From Sanghuangporus weigelae (Eukaryota; Basidiomycota; Agaricomycetes; Hymenochaetales; Hymenochaetaceae): DNA of 64,000 bases. The notes beneath the pieces are model-generated. The model was given only the letters and a program-made list of their open reading frames with translations. It searched no databases and was not told the origin of the DNA. Every line of letters starts with the position of its first letter. The first letter of the stretch is position 1. A program made the position numbers and the translations under genes. Positions 46,766-58,200 of the stretch are shown here, piece by piece. Where the stretch lies: the NCBI GenBank assembly GCA_033182465.1, contig CP137318.1:2914001-2978000 (forward strand), given 5' to 3'.

Positions 46766-48169
46766 CTAAACTAAATTTATAATTTGACAAATAAGGTCCA
46801 CCCATGTAACTTCGTCATAAAACGGCTGTTTCTCCGCATAGTAACCAAACTGGAAGAATATTAATGAGCTTTGCCTTCAAGCACTAGCCAGTGATGACCA
46901 AACCTTGCGTTGTTCTTGATCTTCGCAAAAAATAAGGATGGTCTCCATGTGCTTGTCCCGAGTCAGGTAGTAGACGACTGATGGCTTCCCGTCGCGGATA
47001 GATATGTAGGATCCTTGGATGAGGAGGCGCACCCTGTCCGCTCTATTCTCATCTGGTGTACTCAGACTTTGGCCAAGTCTTGAATACGCTTCGAAGAGCA
47101 CAACAATCTTGGCTTCCTTGTCGTTCAGTACTTTGATGATAGCGGCGTCAGATTTCGGTCCGTATTCATGAATGCCCAAATCAACTGTCGACCGTAGACC
47201 AATTTTCTCTTTCCAACTGAATCCCCTACAGTATGACGTCACATTAGCCAAGTCGTGGATGGTTAGAGAAAGCTGGTGCTCACGTCGTGATGATGGTGTC
47301 ATGGATACTCAGACTCTTCAATATCGGCTTGAAGAGGTACTTTATCTTATCCTCTGCATTCTGAGAGGACTCTAATTCATGCGGAGGCTGAACATCGTCC
47401 AATACCCGTTCAATCGCGTCCAGGGTCTCTTGACATAGTAAGCGCGGGAGACGATTACCGGGAGAAACGCTTGGAATGATAACTTCATCGAAACGATCTT
47501 CAGTAACGACAAGTAGCTTGGAGCACACGATTGCATTCTTGAGCTTGGACTTGAGTTTGTTAATTTGTTGCTCGCATGATACAGACTGGACATTACACGT
47601 CAGCGTTTAAATAAGGACCGATTAAAAAAGCAAAAACAAACAAAATAAACAGGTCCTTTGAGAGATTCGTATAATGTTCTTGCCGGCAAAGACGAAAGCA
47701 ATGATTCTATCGGTACAGGGAGGATGTCGTTTAGCGTCAAATCTCTTTTTCTGAAGTTCCTACAGACAGATCTCCCAGACAGGCCACTGACGCTTGCTAA
47801 TGGCATGCCGACGAGGAACCTCCTGGTTTCTGGGTTGCCCGCTTCGGCGTGCCTTGCAGCTTCTTCCACCGTTTGTCGATGCTCTTCATTCCGCGCCTGC
47901 TTCTCTGCTTTCTGTCGCTTCTTCTTTTTCTTCTGTCGCTGTTTTTCTTTCACCGCTTTCGTCCTCTGTTCAACAACAACATCATCCCTTTTCAAATTAC
48001 TGATCATTTCTTCCTTTTGGCATTCGGTATCTCGGAGAGTGCATCTGTGCTTCTTCGTTGATGATGCTCCCTCTACATCTGCGCCAGCTACTCTTTCGAC
48101 GGCATCCGATGAAGGATTAGTGTCAAGAGACGCGAATTTACGCTTCAGCTTAAGCATAAGGTCAGCCAC
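46766..48169 (-). CDS. Unrecognised protein, member B of a tandem paralogue pair
   Basis: Starts MADLMLKLKRKFASLD at 48169. The first exon (to about 47658) encodes a strongly basic coiled stretch with runs of Lys/Arg (KEKQRQKKKKKRQKAEKQAR), then SLKGPVYF at the donor. The donor after PVYF falls at the same place as after SPIYF in the neighbouring copy. Later blocks correspond one to one: EQQINKLKSKLKNA, LLCQETLDAIERVLDD, GFSWKEKIGLRST, GPKSDAAIIKVL, KIVVLFEAYSRLG, RVRLLIQGSYISI, PSVVYYLTRDKHMETIL, EDQEQRK, then a final exon YYAEKQPFYDEVTW ending at 46766. Duplication is directly visible; function is unknown. A nuclear location is inferred from the Lys-rich region. Confidence 0.7.
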
Positions 48170-48190
48170 AGGGCGAGCTGACGGAATTAC

Positions 48191-48720
48191 TCAAAGCGCA
48201 CATCTGTTGATGACGTCGAAGAAGACGAGCACGAAGTTGACAGATTTATCGCTGTGGTTGAAGTGCATGCCGGCCATGGAGCACATTTACTAGAGAGAAT
48301 ATCAGTCGAGGACCCAGAGAAGATTATAGTAACTGACTTCAAGTTGAGTAAGCGCGATGGACGTCGACCTCGAAACGCGAATGATATTCGGAGAACACTT
48401 CGCTAGATGAAGTGTTGAAAAAGGATTATCAAGTTTCAATGATAGGCCTTACCCGAACCTATTGGACGTATTCAGAACAGCTTGATCGTTTTTAATCGTG
48501 ACATTACTCACGTACCCCAAGCAGCCGTTCTCGTGTAGGTATATTCTGGCTTACCCAGCCCTTTCTATCCGGATTAATGTCCTTCTTGGACGTACGTGCC
48601 CGCTTCTGCTTGGACAGACAGTTGCTTTCAGCATCTGCAATTCTTGTGGTTAGACCTATGCCTCCAAGATGTTCTCAGAAAACGAAGACTTATTTTTGTC
48701 AGCTCACCTTGATCTTTCAT
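48191..48720 (-). CDS. Possible small spliced gene, unresolved
   Basis: A minus-strand ATG at 48720 (MKDQ) has a good donor. It could splice to a basic exon (ESNCLSKQKRARTSKKDINP ... WVSQNIPTRERLLG), then to SPNIIRVSRSTSIALTQLE near 48340-48410 and perhaps MCSMAGMHFNHSDKSVNF near 48270. The frames look protein-like, but phases between the later pieces do not all agree, and one acceptor would place a stop at once. It lies directly upstream of paralogue B and could be a separate small gene or leftover sequence. I do not recognise it. Treat it as a hint only. Confidence 0.25.
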
Positions 48721-49147
48721 AACAGCATTAGGTGTCTTCGAATACTCGACGATGACCAACAAAGGACAAACTCAAGGGCATGAGATGGTGCGCCAAGCTT
48801 CGGAGACGCGCGGCACTCCTTTTCTCTCACGAAGAAGGCGAAAGGAGGTCACGTTACCGTGAATCGCCTTTAAGCTTTCGCCGTTTTGGCAAGATTGTCA
48901 TCTCAAAATTTAAAATTCGTATCCTTAGATGGGATTCATGGTTTCAAGTAAATGCTGAATACGGAGGAAATGCAGAGCACTCTGTCCGGAGAGGTATCAA
49001 AACAATATTCAACGAATGAAATTACAGTAATACATGAGTGTGAAAGAAAAAAATGCAATGACAACCACTTCAAATGAAAATCTGCCATTATTTCCATGAG
49101 CTCTCCTCTATTTCTATTCTAACTCTTGGTTTACGGCCTCCCTACGC

Positions 49148-50156
49148 TTAGCTGCTATAGCCCTCGTTGCGATATTTCGGAGGATAGAACTCGGCTCCTA
49201 TCTGGGGGTAAAGAGGAATCGACGACGCATTCGGGCTGACAGTTTGTGCAGCTTCGTAGTCCACACCCTCACTAATGGGCTAACCGAAGACCGAAGAAAA
49301 GGCAAATAGACGCCACGAAGAACTCCACTAGAACACTCATAATCAGGATCAGCTGCCAGCTACCCGTGATAGTATGGAGTAGAGGACGCGAACGGCAAGA
49401 AAGAGCGCGGCACACGAAATACCCTTGAGAAGCTATCGGGATAGTGGGTTAGATCAAGGCCTGAAACAAAGTCTAGTAACATTCACTCACTATTTTCTGG
49501 TACTTCATAAGCTCATGCTGGGTGCTCCAAAATACCATTATGCAACTGACAATGGCGAGGAACGTTACCAAGAATAGGATACCCCCAACTTTTCTCAGCG
49601 TTGATCCTGTGCTTCTCTTGCTGGCATCATCACTAGTTGCTTCGGTGGCTCCTATGATGAACATGACTGCAGCGCCGGTCATCAATAGATGAACTACTCG
49701 CAGACGTGCTCGGGTAACTATAGCATGCGTCTCGATAATTTTGGAACCACTGAAAGATGATGAAGGTGAGTCAAAGATCATATAACGTCATGCTTTCGTA
49801 CTCACGTAACTCCGACAAAACTCAGAGTGCATGCCAACAAGGGAGCGAGGCCTGCTCCTTCAATTGAAAATGCAGCAATAAAAAGACCTTTGCTAGGAGT
49901 TGACTGCAGCTCCGCGACAATATGGAGGATGGCTCCTACAATTTTAGCTGATCAGAGCAAGGCGATGCTGAGTGACATGAATATAAGAATGATAAGATAA
50001 AAGTCACGAACCTGTTGAGAACAGTAGAAGAAAGAGCCATCCTGCTTGACGCTTGAAACCGTGTCACACGGTGAGTATAAGAGCGAGGATGAATATGAAA
50101 GGGTAGATCGCAAGAAGAGCGACTGAGATATCCCCGCGTTCGTCGAGAGAACCCAT
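49148..50156 (-). pseudogene. Small multi-pass membrane protein gene with in-frame stop and frame breaks
   Basis: Read from ATG 50156, the gene opens MGSLDERGDISVALLAIYPF and a first membrane helix. It then meets TGA (50064-50066) in the middle of LTV-stop-HGFKRQAGWLFLLL, where related fungal proteins normally have Arg-His-Gly-Phe; a CGA-to-TGA change explains it. The frame continues well across a splice: KIVGAILHIVAELQSTPSKG, EGAGLAPLLACTLSF, VHLLMTGAAVMFIIGATEAT, LVTFLAIVSCIMVFW. Near 49365 the frame slips (VRVLYSILSR, then SWQLILIMSVLVEFF in another frame). It slips again near 49280 before the tail ISEGVDYEAAQTVSPNASS. The last two could instead be one intron of about 85 nt. The layout is like fungal multi-pass proteins of the DUF7702 kind; function unknown. 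Confidence 0.55.
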
Positions 50157-50712
50157 GAAAGAAAAGATTTATGGCTTGTCGAGAGTTCTTAACTGACTGT
50201 TGCAATGGATAGGCCTTGAAAGTCATGGCAGGCTTTGGCTTTATAGGCTACATAAATTCACGTAATGATCCACATTCCAACCTGAAGCGAGCGCCTATCA
50301 TCAGTTTATGATTCACAGCATTGCCCGATCAGAGCGAGGCATGCTTGTGTAGTGCCGAAAGCAAAAGCGACAGAGCACCTGCCATCGCACACAATGCCGA
50401 TACCAGCAAGAAATGTAGTAGAGAGCTGTGCAGGGATGACTGTAAGCTATTGGCCACTCGGATAATTATAGCTCATTCGCGTAGTTTGGAATTTCTCGCC
50501 GGGAAAAGCATCACCCAACCTAATCATCCAGGTCGAGCTGCGGAGTTGTGATAATGCCTGTGCGGTAAGATACATTCATTCGAGAGAGACCCGCTCATGG
50601 ATATGTGGAGGAGGTTTTTGTTGTAAAATCGTGGGAAATGCAACAATAATATGAATAAAGTGAAGGAGTTGCCGAGTCGGGCGGCGTCGTTTCTAAAAAC
50701 TTTTATTTTCAG
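50157..50712. other. Divergent intergenic region
   Basis: About 555 bp between the probable pseudogene (minus) and LAS1 (plus). No coding frame with protein-like composition was seen. A T-rich tract ending TTTTCAG abuts the LAS1 ATG at 50713 and could mark a 5' UTR intron acceptor. Confidence 0.35.
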
Positions 50713-52458
50713 ATGAAGCTACCTCGAAGGGTCCCATGGGCCTCTTTGTCTGAGCTTGATCAGGTATGCGGTTGGATGTATGCAGATGAAACGGACACAG
50801 ATGCGAAATTCAAAGCAATACACAGAGTGCGTTATACTCCTTTGCCGCGGTTCATCGCCCACTCATCCCGTAGTATTCGTAGCTTTCTGCATGGAGAGCG
50901 ATCACGCCGCTTCCGCACGCACTAGAAGCAGCACTTTCGCTCTTGTCATCAATTATACTCGATCAGGATTATGTTGTGGAATCTCATCGCCAGCATGACA
51001 CGACGTCTAAGAATATATCAGCGTTGAATATCCGCCAAAGCTATGCAGCGGCCATCATTCGCCTTGTCAATGGTCTTGTTGACCCTTTGCAACTTGGGAC
51101 ATACGCACGATCGATCGCATCGATCGCCACACAGATTGGTCTGCCTCTGTGGCTTGTCGAACTAAGGCACGCAGCGACGCACGAAGACTTGCCTAGCTTA
51201 GAGTTGTTGCGAACAGGCGCAAAAGAGGTTAGCCCATATATTTGCTGCTTATCAGTTCATTAACTGCCAGTTTTTCTAGTCTTTGACATGGCTTCTGCAT
51301 AATTATTTCCTCCCGATCCTTTCTGTCGCCAGTGTTGAGGAATCTGCTCCGGTCGTTCGGCTATCCCCTCTCCATCCTCTTCTGAAGCGATACAAATCTC
51401 TTATGAAGACGATTGCTCGAGATGCGTCACTCAAGTCTCAATACAAAGACGAACTAGCTAAATCCATACGCGACATTGAGCGCTGGATCGGCGAAGCAAA
51501 GGTAGCCTCTTCGGCAGTAATTTTCAATGGATGGGGTGCAAGTGAGCGTGACGATGGCGATGAGAATGAACGATGGGCACTGGAACGCTTGAGTGAGGCT
51601 CTCACAGCGAGAGGCGGCCTTGTTCCAGTCTCTACTAGGTGAATATTCATGAACTAATCAAGGAGCATCTTCTAATCATCTTTTTCTCAGGAAGAGGCTG
51701 GCCTCGAACTTGAAGTCTCCTCTCGTTCTTCCTCCTGCTCTCAACGCCATATGGTCACCTTTACTCTTAGCATTGAAGACAAGCCATCCTACTTTGCCAG
51801 TGGTTCTGGTTTCTGTAATCGTCGATTGCCTGCTCCACGACCCGACATCTCAGAACGAAGGCACATCAAACAGGGAATTGTCCTATGAATTGTGTCTAGC
51901 TGCATGGGCAGCTTGGTGCGTCGATGATTGGGAGACGACTGCGGAAGATGATTCTGAGGAGAATTCGAGCCCATTGAAGCGGAAAGATGTTGTGGCCAGC
52001 CTAGTGGCTGTGCTGGCCATTCGACCTGACGAACGCAACGGACTTAGAAAAGGGTTAGCATCAAGTTCACCTAATACAAATTAAAAATAACACCTCGTCA
52101 TAGTGCAAATGCTTTACTGGACCTTCTGATACACAAAGATTCGCAGCTTGAAGAGATCAGCACGTCTCTTCTCGCTGCTGCTCAGCACACCTCATCCATT
52201 GCCTCGAAAGATTCTTGGAGTGATGAACTTCAAACGATGGAAGAACGTTTGAATGTCCTCATTTCTTCTGCGTCTTCATCACCCCTTTCGAATGCTTTGG
52301 ATAGTTCTTTTGTTCAAGCGAGATCCAGCGAGAGCTGTACTGTTAGCGCTCCTTCCGCTTTGCAGCATCAAACAACTGAGATGCCGGCTGGTTGGTCACG
52401 GGTTCCTGTAGAGACTTGGAGGCCTTGTCCTATTGGTGTTTTTAGAGGGGCGTGTTAA
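50713..52458 (+). CDS. LAS1: Las1-like HEPN endoribonuclease for pre-rRNA ITS2 processing
   Basis: Five exons (50713-50826, 50883-51227, 51280-51638, 51691-52053, 52104-52458) keep phase and give 511 residues. The N-terminus RRVPWASLSELDQVCGWMY and the helical block ALNIRQSYAAAIIRLVNGLV with GTYARSIASIATQIGLP are typical of Las1. The HEPN active motif RHxxTH is present in LVELRHAATHEDLPSLELLR. With Grc3, Las1 cuts ITS2 at the C2 site during 60S maturation; it acts in the nucleolus/nucleus. The C-terminal half is poorly conserved, as in the family, and ends in a Trp-containing tail (PAGWSRVPVETWRPCPIG) that matches the usual Las1 C-terminal LAS1-Grc3 contact pattern. Confidence 0.92.
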
Positions 52459-52782
52459 CCAACGAGAGGTAGTGTTACTGTAGTGTAGTGTAGTATTCCA
52501 CTGGCATCAGCGATCAGATAATGCATACTTGTCACAGTACATTCATCAGGGCAACCTATAACACTGATTATGTGAGTCGACAAAAAGAATGTGGATCAAC
52601 GAGGGGTATGTCAAACGACGGCGAGTGTCAGAACATACAGATGCAAAAATCCGTAGTAGTTAAGATCGTAAAAACACTCAATGAGATGAGAATGAAATAC
52701 AAGTCAATAAAGCCAAGAAGTATGTCCACTAAGCAACAAGATAGATAGATGAAAGGAAACAGACGGAAGGAATGACCAAGGG
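52459..52782. other. Convergent intergenic region
   Basis: About 320 bp between convergent 3' ends, with a short GTAGT-type direct repeat (near 52480-52495). No gene was seen. Confidence 0.4.
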
Positions 52783-54866
52783 CTATCTATCGGCCAAATT
52801 CATGCCTGGTGATCGGGGAGCTTTCCTCGGTGTGGATCCTGTTCGCCGCTGCTCCTCAAGCTGACGGTCATCTGGATTGTAGCGCGGTGGCAGCTCGATG
52901 ATCTCTGCTCCCTCTGATGTATACACGGTTACAGGTGCCCGCCCGCCATCGTGGTGAACAACGTATACCTGACCGCCTGCGGATGGAGCACGTGCTTGAG
53001 ACACTGATCTGTTTGCCTCGTCGTGAGAATTGGTAGGGCGAGCTGGACTCGCAGGTGATGCGACTGGTTGAGCCGCCGTACTTCCTCCACCTGGACTCTT
53101 TGGAATCAGACCCTCGGTGGAGTTGTCTGGTATCGTGAACGGTTCGATTTCGTATGCAGATCCAGGAGCAAGTTGATGGCCGCGTCCCGTCAGATTCCTT
53201 TCTGAATTTTGGCTACTGAAAGTATCATCGGTAGGGTATGCGACGTGTGTTGCTGGAGAGTATAAAGTATCCGCCTCTAATCGAGCTCCGCCCTTCCCAG
53301 AACTGTGTATTCGGTTGGAAGTGTATGGCTCATAATACGAACCATGACGTCTCCGGAAGAAGAACCAAGCAGCGAAGCCACCGATGGCTAGCCCAGCGAA
53401 AAGACCTCCAATTCCCGAACCAATGGCAACGGACTCTGAGACGCCTGTGTCAGTTTCTGTCGCGCTGAGAGAAAGGCAATCAGTGGGACCCTGTCCTCCG
53501 CTATGAAGAGGACCGTAAGCCCATGTTTGTCCATCAGAATCGACCAATGAAATAAAAAAGGATGATCCCCAAGACTGTTATTTGTTAAGTAGGTAGCAAG
53601 GAAAAGTGGGAGAGCGACGAACCAGCTGGACTGTCCAATTTATAGGACTCATATCATTGCTCGTTATATTCCAGGGAGGGTGAAGGGTAGGGGCAATCTG
53701 CAGACCGGTCAGAATGTCCAGGATCGAAAACAATTATGCCTACAGTAAGTATGAATGGCGCGGTCCCGTTCTTAGGCTGAACGCTAATGTCGGTGCACTA
53801 CATATACATTATTTGGTTCGAACGTTCGCAAGTCAACTATGCTATTGAAACGGCACCTGATCGACCCATGCAAATTGTCCTCTGTAAAACAGTTCAGCAT
53901 ACATGAAAATACTATAAAAACCCGACGCACAAGGTTCCAGTGTGATCCTTCGCATCCACGTCCAAAATTCCAGCTGGATAGGTTAGGTTCGTGCATATCG
54001 GTGGGTTCTCCACCGTCGCGTTCTCAGTGGGTACAACCGTCGTCATTCGTTGACATCCACCGCTTACGCCATTCGAGTCAAACTGCCAATCGTCAGCAAT
54101 AAAATGGTGATCCGGTGAAGTCTGGCTCACCATGCATATTTGATACTTTGCATATATTGAGTCAGGATTTGATTCCCGTCAAGGATGTATATGACTCACT
54201 TGTGTTCCCGGGACATATGGAACAGGCCAGTTCTGAAGTAAACAAGAATAAGTATTAGCGGCAATGTTACCTCCTCTCTAGGAAAGCGGACGAACAAATT
54301 GTAGCTCGCTTCCTACACCAATCACCTACAACAGGAAATATCAGATGCCATGAAGTTAGAATGTGACGCTGAACAACATACCGAGGGAAATAAGAATGTT
54401 CTACATAATAATCGTTCAGAAATATTCTCCGTTTTGAAGATACGAATAAAATCACGGACGATGTATAGACTTGGATGATATACGGTGCTTGAGGATTTGG
54501 TCTGACAATATGCATGATCTGTGAATAAGATATCACTCAAGGAAATCGCAGCGGCATACCCGGTTGTGAAAGCGGCACGGCTCCATGAGAGGCTGATGAG
54601 ATCTGTTTGAGAAACGCGACTTCCTAAAGTACACACTGAGCGCACGCACGGAATTTCGTCGCACTGAGCTGCGCAGGCAATTTATGTCAGTTGTATTGCA
54701 GTCGTCAGAAGTTTGAAGAAAGCTGACCTGTGGTTGGTATTGGCACAGGAACACCAGTCGGCGTAAAATCGAACTGGAAGCCCTGGTCTAAAAACGGTTC
54801 ATTCGCCTTTGCCGATACGGCAGCCGCATAAACAACAGCCGCGAAAGCAGCCACACCAGTTACCAT
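52783..54866 (-). CDS. Single-pass surface protein of a basidiomycete-wide family
   Basis: It starts MVTGVAAFAAVVYAAAVSA (signal peptide, ATG at 54866). Several small exons encode an extracellular domain: FDFTPTGVPVPIPTTAQCD, CTNLTYPAGILDVDAKD, NITSNDMSPINWTVQL, SWGSSFFISLVDSDGQTWAY. Then comes a membrane helix, SGIGGLFAGLAIGGFAAWFFF. The cytosolic tail of about 180 residues, all in the exon ending at 52783, is rich in Ser, Pro and Gly. The NITSNDMSPINWTVQL-SWG segment is a hallmark of a type I membrane family found in many Agaricomycetes with no known function. Exact splicing of the N-terminal half (53700-54700) was not fully worked out. A wall- or surface-sensing role is only inference. Confidence 0.8.
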
Positions 54867-55241
54867 CCGAGAGAACAACCACTAGGAAACGAAAGGAACG
54901 GTGGCAATGAACAGCAAAGCATACGCGTGAGGAGAACCCTTTCTTTCAGCGCCCGTCTTCGCTAACTAAATAAAGGTGCAAATCAAATTCAATTTCGCCA
55001 ATCCGGCAGATACCGACACCAACGTCAGTACTGCGACTTTCGTCGATCACGACCATAACATATGGTACGCACTAGTACTGTACTATCATACATAAATATT
55101 CCGTTTCCATTCCAAGGCAAGAATAATACAGTATTAAAGTCGTATTATAGAAATATCAGTACCTATATCCAATACTTATACATGTACATTCCCGAAGGAC
55201 GTTCAAAACATTGATAGCAGTCTCGCTAGATCATCTGCGAA
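54867..55241. other. Intergenic region
   Basis: About 375 bp: promoter of the surface-protein gene and 3' flank of the histidine kinase (both minus). It is AT-rich at 55060-55190. Nothing more was seen. Confidence 0.35.
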
Positions 55242-58200
55242 TCAACTTGTTTTGAGCGGTTGTTCATGTTCTGGGCACCGTTTGAACTCACTCTTCTTTA
55301 AGGGTTTAGCGAAAAACGCATTCATCCCAGCGCTCAAACAAAGCTGTTTCGTCGACTCTTGACAATCCGCAGTCAGAGCAACGACTACAATATTAATGGA
55401 GAGAGAATGAGTGGTCCAATCCGAAGTTGAAAAGTGAGGGAGGAGCAACACACTCGGTAGATTTGTAGTTACTTTGTGTTTGCCCTCCAGAAGTCGAATG
55501 CGCTTGCATGCATCGATACCGTCGCATATTGGCATATCTATCGATGTATGTCTGAGATGGATATTATTCATGAGGTTTCTGGTCGAAAACACTCACGATG
55601 GTCGAACAGAGCGGCGGAGAAATATCCAGGTTCATGTGCTTCCCATTCTGACGCTGCGTTCAGGGAGGGACTTTCCAGCTCGACCAATGCACGCTTACCT
55701 TTCACAGCCTCATCTCCATTTTCTGTCTCCGTAACAATCAGCTCTAAGCGTTCTAGTTGCTGCCTAAGAAGTTTTCGTGCCACGTTATTATCTTGAAAGA
55801 GAATGCTTAACCCAATAATATCTTATAAGCGGAAAAGAGATCCCACCTTCTGCAATCAGTACTCTTCCGAAAAGCGTTCTCATAGCAGTTGCCAAATCCC
55901 CAGAATCGTTTGACACATCCGGTGCGTCTCCACCTAACAAATCGGTCGCTATACCACGCAGCCGTGCTAAAGTTTGCCTAAGTATAATGCCAGAAGGAAT
56001 GATCAATCGCTATCTATGATAACTGCAGAACAGACATACAGGAGACGGAATCTTCGTGGAGGTTTTGTGAGTCGCACAGCACTTGTATGAAGTGATCCCG
56101 CAGCAGGTTGCCTTGATAAGGTCTCTGAGGTCGGTGTAAAGAGATGGATAATCTTCAAACGCTCGGAACTACCCCGAACATCCTGGATCGACTGTGCCAG
56201 ATCATTGACTCGTGCCTCAGACTGCTCATCGACCAATATGAAATCTACTGCCGTCCGCTTCGACTCCGTATTTCGCATCAAGCCCAAGATGTCCTCGATA
56301 GATTTCAGTGATGTCACGAAGAATCCGTTCAGCAGACTACTCAAAAGAGAAAGGGTGGTCTCGGAGGGTGATGTGATGATTATCCGAGGAGGTCGTGGCT
56401 TGAGCAACAGCTGCCTCAGGTTCTCTAGGCCGGCTACGACTCAAAACGGTGAGTTGCCATGTTTCTAATGTTCACTCTCGCCACTCACCGGCATCTTTTC
56501 TGGATTCCTCCGACTCGAAGATCCTGACTGGAATAGAAAAGTAAAAAAGTGATCCTATGCCTAACTCACTCTCCTCGACTCCGATATCACCCTTCATTAG
56601 CTGAACCAGCTGGCGGGAAATGCTCAAACCCAATCCCGTACCACTTCGGGAAAGTCATCAGTATAGTGCGTTACTCCTAACTATTACACAAACCCGAATC
56701 TCCTCGTTGATGAGGTGTCTGCTTGTTGAAATGGCGTAAACAACTGATCCTTGTCAGACTTGGAAAGCCCGATGCCAGTGTCCCTAGTACATGTTATCAG
56801 TATATAATATTCACCAATGCCGGACACAAAGTAAAGTACTGAATCGTAAACTTGAGGAATACACGTCTGTCTTCGACCTCTTGCTTTATCGAATGGTCTA
56901 CAGAGCAGACAACACGAACGAATCCAGACGCAGCTGGGTAGGAAAAAAAGATTAGCTGATGCATTGACGAAAATAAGGAATATTCACTAAATTTCACAGC
57001 ATTGCCGATTAGGTTCATAAGGACTAGGGACATGTCAGGCCCAGAATTGTTGTACCTGCTTTACTGAACAAACCTTGCCGAATCCGAGCATAATCTGCTT
57101 CGATCCCTTATTCCAGTTAAGTGTGAGTCATGATCACTGTCCAAAGCGGGCGAGGCTTACATGCGGGGACATCCGGTCTGATATCAAACGACAGATCCAG
57201 TTTCTTTGCCGCCATTGGTAGAAGTAGTTCCATGCAGTCCTAAATCGACAATCTTAGATTGAAATCTTCGTGTTAATATAAGATTGCGCACGGCAATGAT
57301 ATTCTCAACGGGAAATCCAGAAAGCTCCAATTTAAGTGCTGCTATCCTCTTAGTAAAAGTGCCCAGTAAGGAGCAAGAGCTTACCCGAAGCTTCTAATTT
57401 GCTGTAGTCCAAGATCGAGTCTATGATCTTTCCGTCCCCGATCAAAATGTCGCCTGGACGGTAGAGATCATAGTCTTACCTTGAGTAATAGCTCACAACT
57501 AGTTTTTGCTGTCATCACGATTTCCTGCTGCGCCGAGTCCAATTCCGTACCCGCCAAGATATCAAGTAACCCATAGAACGAACTGTGTCAATTGTTGAGG
57601 TAAGAATGGTCGTGCTACAGCATGAAAATGCGTGCGAACCTGAAAGGGGTCCGAAGTTCGTGGCTCATTGATGCGAGAAAGTTGCTCTTTATTTTCGCAG
57701 CTTTGAGAGCCTGTTCGCGACTGTGCCTAGCCTCTTCTAGGGCGGCCCGTTGAGAAGATATCATTTTCAGATTTTCCCGCGTTCCTGGAACATCTCTCAG
57801 ACCGTGCCTTCTGGAAAGTCGTAGCATATTCCTTACCTGCTTGAACTGAGCGAAAGAGGAGAGCATTTGAGATGCTGTGTCGAGTAAGGAAGGTAAGCAA
57901 TGAGTATGAGTAAGTGACTCTTCAATTAAAGAGGGAGGGAGAATATAAGTGATATACCTTGTACTAGCTTGTTGAAGGAACAGAGTGAGAACATCAACCG
58001 TCGACTGCAAGAACGAGTATCTTGATGCCAAAAAAAGAGCTCCAATGGTCTGTCCTCGATTGCTTTGTATTGGCAAGCATATAACGGCGCGATACAGACT
58101 GTACTGAGCTTCAGAAGCGAACCGGGAATCTAGCATCATATCATCGACCACAATACGAGTTCTTGCATTCAGGCCTACGAGTTCTCGTCAATGGCTGACT

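Noticed and set aside
50064-50066. TGA as selenocysteine or programmed read-through
   Set aside because: Fungi of this group lack the selenocysteine system, the next bases (CAC) are not the classic read-through context, and other frame breaks exist in the gene.
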